From: Actinomycetota bacterium | GTDB lineage: Bacteria; Actinomycetota; Acidimicrobiia; IMCC26256; JACDBD01 | Direction of reading: 5' to 3' | Assembly: GCA_013695115.1 (NCBI GenBank) | Contig: JACDBD010000440.1 | Span: 1 to 17,801 of the forward strand | Length of the DNA stretch: 17,801 nucleotides | In this document: one piece after another, positions 13,232 through 17,801 of the stretch | How positions within the stretch are numbered: the stretch's first letter is position 1 | How the letters are laid out: each line of letters begins with the position of its first letter | Position numbers and translations under genes: made by a program | Notes under the pieces: model-generated | What the model was told of the DNA's origin: nothing | The model's database searches: none | What the model saw: only the letters and a program-made list of their open reading frames with translations

Positions 13232-13485
13232 GAGGTCACTTCGTCGGCGTATCCACGCTCGATCTCGACGAGCATCTCCTCGATGTCAGGTGCGGGGAAC
13301 GAATGCGTCGTAGCACGTTCGACCGCGGCTCGCTTGGCGTCGATATCGCTGCGAGACACACTGGATGCTGCGGAACGCAGCACCTGGCGGGCCCACTCCG
13401 AAAGCGTCAGACCCAGGCTTCGTGCGGTTTCCTCGTAACGCTCGAGCTCGGCATCGTCCATGACGACTTGCATTCTTCTACTCAC
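13228..13485 (-). CDS. Ribbon-helix-helix-type antitoxin (VapB-like)
   Basis: Protein of 85 residues from GTG 13485, or 81 from ATG 13473. MQVVMDDAELERYEETARSL is followed by GLTLSEWARQVLRSA, the beta strand then two helices of a ribbon-helix-helix (CopG/Arc-like) DNA-binding domain. The acidic C-terminal half (IEEMLVEIERGYADE) would wrap the PIN toxin. A TATACT box on the minus strand ends 6 bases before GTG 13485, so a leaderless start there is likely. Autoregulation is expected at the palindrome that covers this box. Confidence 0.82.
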   Translation of the reverse strand: MSRRMQVVMDDAELERYEETARSLGLTLSEWARQVLRSAASSVSRSDIDAKRAAVERATTHSFPAPDIEEMLVEIERGYADEVTS

Positions 13486-13487
13486 AC

Positions 13488-13505
13488 TAGTAGTATAATC
13501 TACTA
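13488..13505. promoter_or_regulatory. Palindromic operator with back-to-back -10 boxes
   Basis: TAGTAG-TATAAT-CTACTA is a perfect 18-bp arrangement of 6-bp inverted arms around an AT-rich core. On the minus strand TATACT (13492-13497) is the antitoxin -10. On the plus strand the core is a consensus TATAAT that could start transcription near 13506 toward the tRNA at 13556. Binding of the antitoxin would block both. It is a conspicuous AT island in GC-rich DNA. Confidence 0.65.
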
Positions 13506-13548
13506 TCGGCCGTCGGCAGACGATCCTCACCGCGCCGGTTGCCCACGT

Positions 13549-13563
13549 GCCCTCGGCCCTCGT
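13549..13563 (+). repeat. 15-bp direct repeat, right copy at tRNA 5' end
   Basis: Identical to 12246-12260. It ends 8 bases inside the tRNA gene. Together the copies bracket the toxin-antitoxin operon and the decayed gene. No integrase is present. Confidence 0.45.
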
Positions 13564-13628
13564 AGCTCAGGGGATAGAGCAACCGCCTCCTAAGCGGTAG
13601 GTCGCAGGTTCGAATCCTGCCGAGGGCG
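13556..13628 (+). tRNA. tRNA-Arg (anticodon CCT)
   Basis: A full cloverleaf is readable. The acceptor stem GCCCTCG pairs with CGAGGGC at 13621-13627. TA precedes the D arm GCTC-AGGGGATA-GAGC. The anticodon stem ACCGC/GCGGT encloses loop CTCCTAA with anticodon CCT, reading AGG. The variable loop is AGGTC, and the T arm is GCAGG-TTCGAAT-CCTGC. The discriminator base is G and CCA is not encoded. A plus-strand TATAAT at 13494-13499 may be its promoter. Confidence 0.96.
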
Positions 13629-13634
13629 CCGATT

Positions 13635-13657
13635 CGAGTTCGCCGCCGGCGAATTCG
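13635..13657. terminator. Hairpin between tRNA-Arg and the convergent cyclase gene
   Basis: CGAGTTCGCC at 13635-13644 pairs with GGCGAATTCG at 13648-13657 (one G-T pair) around the loop GCC, 6 bases after the tRNA. It lies between two convergent transcription units and could serve both. There is no T-run. Confidence 0.5.
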
Positions 13658-13719
13658 GTCACCGGCTGCTCGGGCAGAGCCTGCGCGGCGCGGTCGGTAG
13701 CGGGCGGTGAGGGTCTCGA

Positions 13720-15579
13720 TCAGTTGGCAGGCGCCCACGTTGCCCTGATGCGGTAGCCGACGATCTGGCGCTCGATGCCCTTTAGCTCCAGCGGGCCGAT
13801 CCGGTCGGCGTTGCCATCGTCACCCGCGGCTCGCAGAGTCTCCTCGGAAACAACGATCTCGCCCGCTCGCGCCTGATTGCAAAGCCGTGATCCCACGTTG
13901 GCGGTGTCGCCGACGATGCCGTACTGCCGGTGAGCACTCGAGCCGATATGGGCGGCGACGATGTCGCCGGCGTGCACGCCGATGCCGTATTCAACGGGCG
14001 GAAGATCCCTATCGGCAAGCTCGGAGTTGAGCGCGGGCTTCACGTCGAGCATGTCCCGTGCGCAGGCGAGGGCCGCGGCCGCGTAATCGGCCTGAGGCAG
14101 CGGCGCCCCGAACACCGCCAGCACCTCGTCGCCGACGAACTGCAACACAGTGCCGTCGTGGTCGAGGATGATCCGCGACGCTTCCTCGAAGTAGACCTCG
14201 AGGATCTCGCGGACCTGAGTCGGTTCGAGTTGTTCCGACATTCGAGTGAAGCCGCGCAGATCGCAGAACATCACAGCGACCTCCAACCGGCGACCGGCTG
14301 CCGCCGCTTCCGCCTTGCCCTCCTCCAAAAGCTCCTCTACCACGGCGTCGGGCACGTAGCGGGAGAACAACGCAGAGACGCGCCGACGCGCACGGAACTC
14401 GCTCCAGCCGCGCCACCCGCCGGCCCCGAGCAACGCAAGCACCAGCGCAGCCAGGGGATACACAATGTCGGTCACGTGTCCCGCGGCGAAGCGCTGTGCG
14501 GCAAACAGCCACCAGGCAATGCCGGCGATCCCTGCCGGCAGCGGGGTCAGCCACATCGGCACCAACAGCACCGTGACGACAACCGCGAGCGCCAACCCCG
14601 CCACCGCGGCAATCGTCGCCACGCTGCTGTCGGGCACGAGATAGTCCCCGGTCAGTAACGTGCTCAACGCATTGGCCTGAACAAACACGGGAGCGAGCCG
14701 GCCCGGGCCCGCCGGTGCGGGGAGCGGCGCGACAGTCGACGAGTCCGTTACCCCAAGCACGAGCGTGTGCCCGCGCAGCTGATCACGGGGGATCCGGCCC
14801 CCGATGAGCTGGTCCGCGCTGACCACCTGGTCGCCACCGGGCAGGAGGTCGTCGACGTAACGGACGCGCAATTCCTGATCGCCTTCGGTAGGAATGAAGC
14901 GTCCGTCAATCTCGAGGCCGTGCGAGCGCTCCTGCACTTCGGGCCGGAGTCCGTCGGCGCGAGACGCGGCCAGCAGCGCGAGGGAAGGTACCACTGTCCC
15001 TGGCCGTTCCTCGTCTGAGCCCACGATCTCCACGGCGAGCGGCACGGTTCGCACGACCGCCTGTGGCGAGCCGGCCGTGACGGTGTCGACCCCGGTGCCT
15101 GCCGAAGCGGTGACGCCTTCCTCAGCGAGAATCGGGCGGGTCTGCGTCGGCAGCCGCGACCCCGACCGGGGATCTTCGAGCTCGCCAGCCGCAGCCGGGA
15201 AGAGCGCCACCCCGACCCGCTCGAATGCCGCCTCGACGACGAGTCCCTCCGCGGGGCGAAGGGTCGCGAGCTGAGCCGCGGCGGTGGTGACCAGGTCGCG
15301 TTGGACTACGACCGTGTCCGGCTCGGCTTCGGCGATCTCCGACACGAGGTTGGAGTAGGTGGCCACTGGATCGATACGGGCGCGCCGCATGAAGCTCCGA
15401 TCCGCAGCAACGATCACGACTCGGCCGTCGGCCGGCCCGTTCGGGAAAAGGGAATCGACCGCGCCCGCACGGGCGCCATGCGCGAACCCGATGCTCAGCC
15501 CGATCGTCGAGACCGCGCCGAGGATCGTTGCAGCCGCAAGTCCGCCCAATACGGCGCGAACGAGCTGCTGCTTGGCCAT
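13720..15579 (-). CDS. CHASE2-type sensor with class III adenylate/guanylate cyclase domain
   Basis: Protein of 619 residues. One membrane helix (about 8-33) leads to an extracellular CHASE2-like domain of about 280 residues containing VDSLFPNGPADGRVVIVAAD and RGHTLVLGVTDSS. Three more helices (about 323-390) lead to the cytoplasmic catalytic domain at about 430-600. Metal-binding Asp440 is in VMFCDLRGFT and Asp484 in FVGDEVLAVFGAP. Transition-state residues Asn561 and Arg565 are in GDTANVGSRL. The residues that usually select adenine differ: Gln480 replaces Lys, and Gly554 stands where Asp or Thr is normal, so the nucleotide used is uncertain. ATG 15579 overlaps the upstream lipoprotein stop (TGATG), indicating coupled translation. 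A TTG one codon earlier is an alternative start. Confidence 0.9.
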   Translation of the reverse strand: MAKQQLVRAVLGGLAAATILGAVSTIGLSIGFAHGARAGAVDSLFPNGPADGRVVIVAADRSFMRRARIDPVATYSNLVSEIAEAEPDTVVVQRDLVTTAAAQLATLRPAEGLVVEAAFERVGVALFPAAAGELEDPRSGSRLPTQTRPILAEEGVTASAGTGVDTVTAGSPQAVVRTVPLAVEIVGSDEERPGTVVPSLALLAASRADGLRPEVQERSHGLEIDGRFIPTEGDQELRVRYVDDLLPGGDQVVSADQLIGGRIPRDQLRGHTLVLGVTDSSTVAPLPAPAGPGRLAPVFVQANALSTLLTGDYLVPDSSVATIAAVAGLALAVVVTVLLVPMWLTPLPAGIAGIAWWLFAAQRFAAGHVTDIVYPLAALVLALLGAGGWRGWSEFRARRRVSALFSRYVPDAVVEELLEEGKAEAAAAGRRLEVAVMFCDLRGFTRMSEQLEPTQVREILEVYFEEASRIILDHDGTVLQFVGDEVLAVFGAPLPQADYAAAALACARDMLDVKPALNSELADRDLPPVEYGIGVHAGDIVAAHIGSSAHRQYGIVGDTANVGSRLCNQARAGEIVVSEETLRAAGDDGNADRIGPLELKGIERQIVGYRIRATWAPAN

Positions 15580-16367
15580 CAAGCGAAGTGCACACTCGCG
15601 AGAACACTCATGGCGTCCTGCACGAGCCGATCGAACGAATCAGCGACTGCGGGGGCGACCCGCACCATGACGATGAGGCGATCGTCGCCCGCGCCGAGAT
15701 CCCACACACGCTCCTGTTCGCCGGCGACGAATCCGTGCGGTGTCACTCCCGGCTGCTGCTCGAGCAAGAGCGTGAGGCACGAGGTGGTAGCGGGACAGGA
15801 CAAGTCGCCAGGCCGGTCGGTGACCGCGACATCGGCAACCGATCCCTCGCGGCCCAACAGGGTCGTGGATTGGACCCCCGAGACCATCAATTCCTGGTGT
15901 TTCGCCAGATACGAGAGGTAGTCACCGGGGACCGGCATCGATCGGTGTACGAGAGCCTCGTCGCTCTCGTCGGGCAGGCTGACGGGATCGTCGAGAACGG
16001 CCGCGCCAGCCTGCGCGGGAGACAGAATCGTCACTGAGACAGCCTGGCGCTCGCTTCCGATGTCTCGCCCGAGGAAGACGACGCCCTCCGTCTCAGCTCC
16101 GAGCTCCCACCCTTCAGGCACGGTGTAGGTGATCGTTGGCTCGAACAGCGACGTGTAGTACTCCCCCGGCGCTAGTGGTCCCGCGGCTGCGGCGACCGGC
16201 GTGGACGCGCGTCCCTGTGCCCCGGCGGCGACTTCCAAGTGACGCTTCGAGCCCAGCGTGCCTCCGTGTCCCGGAGCACACGCGGCGAACGCCGCGAGCG
16301 CGAGCACGACACAGACCACCGCACGTCGCCGATCTCCCGACTGCAACGACCTCATCCTGCCTAACAC
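15579..16367 (-). CDS. Lipoprotein of unknown function, partner of the CHASE2 cyclase
   Basis: Protein of 262 residues from GTG 16367, or 258 from ATG 16355. A basic start and hydrophobic stretch RAVVCVVLALAAFAAC end in a lipobox with Cys30, so the protein is probably anchored outside the cell. A low-complexity Ala/Gly linker is followed by a beta-rich domain: TITYTVPEGWELGAETEGVV, VSVTILSPAQAG, and a closing RLIVMVRVAPAVADSFDRLV and SVLASVHFA. The PEGW-x-x and final hydrophobic helix resemble small secreted domains with a PsbP/LpqN-like look, but I cannot assign a family. The stop TGA overlaps the cyclase ATG, so the two are made together. It may tune the cyclase's external sensor domain. 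Confidence 0.8.
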   Translation of the reverse strand: MLGRMRSLQSGDRRRAVVCVVLALAAFAACAPGHGGTLGSKRHLEVAAGAQGRASTPVAAAAGPLAPGEYYTSLFEPTITYTVPEGWELGAETEGVVFLGRDIGSERQAVSVTILSPAQAGAAVLDDPVSLPDESDEALVHRSMPVPGDYLSYLAKHQELMVSGVQSTTLLGREGSVADVAVTDRPGDLSCPATTSCLTLLLEQQPGVTPHGFVAGEQERVWDLGAGDDRLIVMVRVAPAVADSFDRLVQDAMSVLASVHFA

Positions 16368-16939
16368 GAAGACCCCGTCATACCCCCGACCGGCTCAGCA
16401 GTTCGTCCTTGCTCATGCTCTCATGGCCGTTCCTCCGTGCACGGGCCCTCATCGTGATGCTCCCGGTGGCGTTCTCCCTCGCCTTAGCGCTCGCGCCCGG
16501 GACTCGATTCGACATTTATCGCATCGGTAGGTTCGATCGATCCCCGAAAGCTTTCGGCGCGATCCGATGCGGATGCGATTGGCTCGGTTCCTAACGCGGC
16601 ACGGGTCGTAGCAGTGAGCTCGCACGATCAGTCCTCGGCGGCTGGCGGCAAGATCAAAGACTATTTGTCCGAGCTGTGGCGAAGTCGTCAACGCCGCACC
16701 GGCGCCGATGTGATGATCTCGAAGACTCTGGAACCGGACCCGATGATGGAACGCACGGCGATCCCTGTTGGCTGACACATCACTACGAGCGACCAGCGCC
16801 TTAGCTCAGGAGCGCTACCCCCACGGCTGAGGAGGTCGGTCACCGTCCTGGCGAGAGTGTCGATCGACTCTGACGAGCCACGGTTCGAATAGCGTCCTAT
16901 CAAGGGCGCTTCCGAAACGCGCTCCCACCTCCGCGTGCG
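16368..16939. other. Intergenic region, about 570 bases, no convincing gene
   Basis: Two weak frames are seen on the plus strand. 16415-16594 would give 59 residues with one membrane helix (ALIVMLPVAFSLALALAPG) but has no ribosome site. 16614-16775 would give 53 residues (KIKDYLSELWRSRQRRTG) from a GTG, also without a ribosome site. A minus-strand frame over 16688-16903 reads SIDTLARTVTDLLSRGGSAP, again unsupported. Composition is less GC-rich than the flanking genes. Also present are a 14-bp palindrome (16544-16557) and a degenerate tRNA-like element (16795-16910). It may be the remains of mobile or foreign DNA, or a promoter region for the lipoprotein gene. Confidence 0.5.
16544..16557. repeat. 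14-bp perfect palindrome
   Basis: CCGAAAGCTTTCGG reads the same on both strands. It is preceded by GATCGATC and by a TAGGTT box (16528-16533) fitting TAnnnT. It could be an operator or simply chance; no gene with a good start follows directly. Confidence 0.4.
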
Positions 16940-17801
16940 CTACCGCCGGGGGTGCGGTGTGGCGTCCATGCTGCGCGCTTGATCCCACAGGGCGACGAGC
17001 ATCGGGACGATCACGATCATGTTGTAGGAGAAGTGGAGATAGGGCCGGCCGAGGGGCGAACCGATCACTCCGCCCGAGCCCATGATCCCGGCGAAGCCGC
17101 CGGCCACGTAGGTGCCTCGGTCCACGAGATACATCCAGAAGAGGTAGAAGTGCTCGATCTGGTGGAGGCTGGCGGCGGCGAACGCCACCCACAGCCACCG
17201 GTTCGCGCCGCGGAACAGCACCAGGAACACGCCGAGTGCCAGCCACAGGAGCGTGTCGGCGACGAAGTGCACCGTCTCGAAGTCGAGCTGCCCGAAGACG
17301 CCGTGCGAGTGCGCGAGGTCTCCGTGGGTGCCCAGCATCTGCAGGACCTGCACGCTGTGCTCGCCCATGTGGAGCGTCTGGATGAAGGCCACGGCCAGGA
17401 AGGTGGCGAACAGGCCGTAGCGCTCGCGCTTCCAGACGATCTCGTACACCAGGAGCGGCGTCCACGGCAGCAACGCCGACAGTCCGACGAACCAGAGCCC
17501 GTGGCCGCTGAGGGCTGCGCCGGCCGCCAGCAGCGAGGACACCGCGTAGCCGGTCAGCAGCAGCGTGACCGACGGCAGCCGGCCACCGCTCCGCGCGACG
17601 GCGATGACGAGCAGGACGGTACCGATGCCTCCGGTGAAGGCGAGCAACTGCACGATGCCCAGTCCCAGCCAGGCGCTTCCGGCACCGATGGCCAGCGCCG
17701 GAACGAGGAGTGGCACCACGATCCCGATCGTTGCCCCCAGCGACGCGCCGGCCGCCGTGCCGATGATGTACGGATCTGCCATCGGATTGCGCAGGATCGC
17801 C
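16940..17801 (-). CDS. Chimeric membrane protein: FecCD-type ABC permease segment joined to a His-rich membrane protein; start outside window
   Basis: The frame enters from the right edge as AILRNPMADPYIIGTAAGAS, the hallmark RNP-L/M-ADPY-x-x-G of BtuC/FecCD iron-siderophore or vitamin B12 permeases. It continues with GGRLPSVTLLLTGYAVSSLL, also FecCD. So the gene starts beyond the window, and ATG 17782 is internal. After about AAGAAL (near 17506) the similarity stops. The next roughly 190 residues are a different polytopic protein: ALLPWTPLLVYEIVWKRERY, FIQTLHMGEHSVQVLQ, VHFVADTLLWLALGVFLVLF and SLHQIEHFYLFWMYL, with many membrane histidines. The later permease helices needed for a working transporter are missing. 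An in-frame fusion or a misassembly could explain it. Confidence 0.72.
   Translation of the reverse strand, partial: AILRNPMADPYIIGTAAGASLGATIGIVVPLLVPALAIGAGSAWLGLGIVQLLAFTGGIGTVLLVIAVARSGGRLPSVTLLLTGYAVSSLLAAGAALSGHGLWFVGLSALLPWTPLLVYEIVWKRERYGLFATFLAVAFIQTLHMGEHSVQVLQMLGTHGDLAHSHGVFGQLDFETVHFVADTLLWLALGVFLVLFRGANRWLWVAFAAASLHQIEHFYLFWMYLVDRGTYVAGGFAGIMGSGGVIGSPLGRPYLHFSYNMIVIVPMLVALWDQARSMDATPHPRR

Noticed and set aside
16795..16910. Functional tRNA gene
   Set aside because: Too long, with a 2-base D loop and no T stem; kept only as a tRNA-like finding.

Overview
This is a high-GC window from a bacterial chromosome, most probably an actinobacterium. Two DinB-like/mycothiol-dependent maleylpyruvate-isomerase-type proteins, a TIGR03252-type HhH-GPD protein, GTG starts, and TAnnnT -10 boxes sitting 7-9 bases before start codons (leaderless genes) all point that way. 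An Acidimicrobiia-like member is my guess, not something the sequence proves.

Layout. 1-132: tail of an EAL-domain (cyclic-di-GMP phosphodiesterase) gene. 129-1491 (minus): three-gene run of a small helical protein, a frameshifted membrane/general-stress-like protein and a TIGR03086-like protein. 1600-4872: HhH-GPD protein (+), DedA membrane protein (-), D-2-hydroxyacid dehydrogenase (+), then an N-acyl-D-amino-acid-deacylase-type amidohydrolase reduced to its two ends, coupled to a conserved protein of unknown role. 4874-6859 (minus): tight operon of mycothiol-dependent-enzyme-like protein, alpha/beta hydrolase and hotdog thioesterase, divergent from a TetR regulator at 6858-7535. 7665-9173: RsbW-like ATPase fused to GNAT acetyltransferase. 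9166-12015 (minus): run of lipoprotein, SAM methyltransferase, emfourin-like protease inhibitor, frameshifted small gene and GH43 glycosidase.

12246-13563 looks accessory: a VapBC-like toxin-antitoxin pair with a palindromic operator and the decayed remains of a pRiA4b ORF-3-like gene in the same operon, beside tRNA-Arg(CCT) and bracketed by a 15-bp direct repeat. 13720-16367 (minus): a lipoprotein translationally coupled to a CHASE2-type class III nucleotide cyclase. 16368-16939 has no convincing gene. 16940 to the right edge encodes an apparent in-frame chimera of a FecCD-type ABC permease and an unrelated His-rich membrane protein.

A theme is broken or rearranged reading frames: three single-base frameshifts, one large in-frame internal deletion, one decayed passenger gene and one chimera. 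Some may be sequencing or assembly errors rather than biology, and read-level checking would decide. The most unusual intact items are the kinase-acetyltransferase fusion and the lipoprotein/CHASE2-cyclase pair with atypical substrate-selecting residues.
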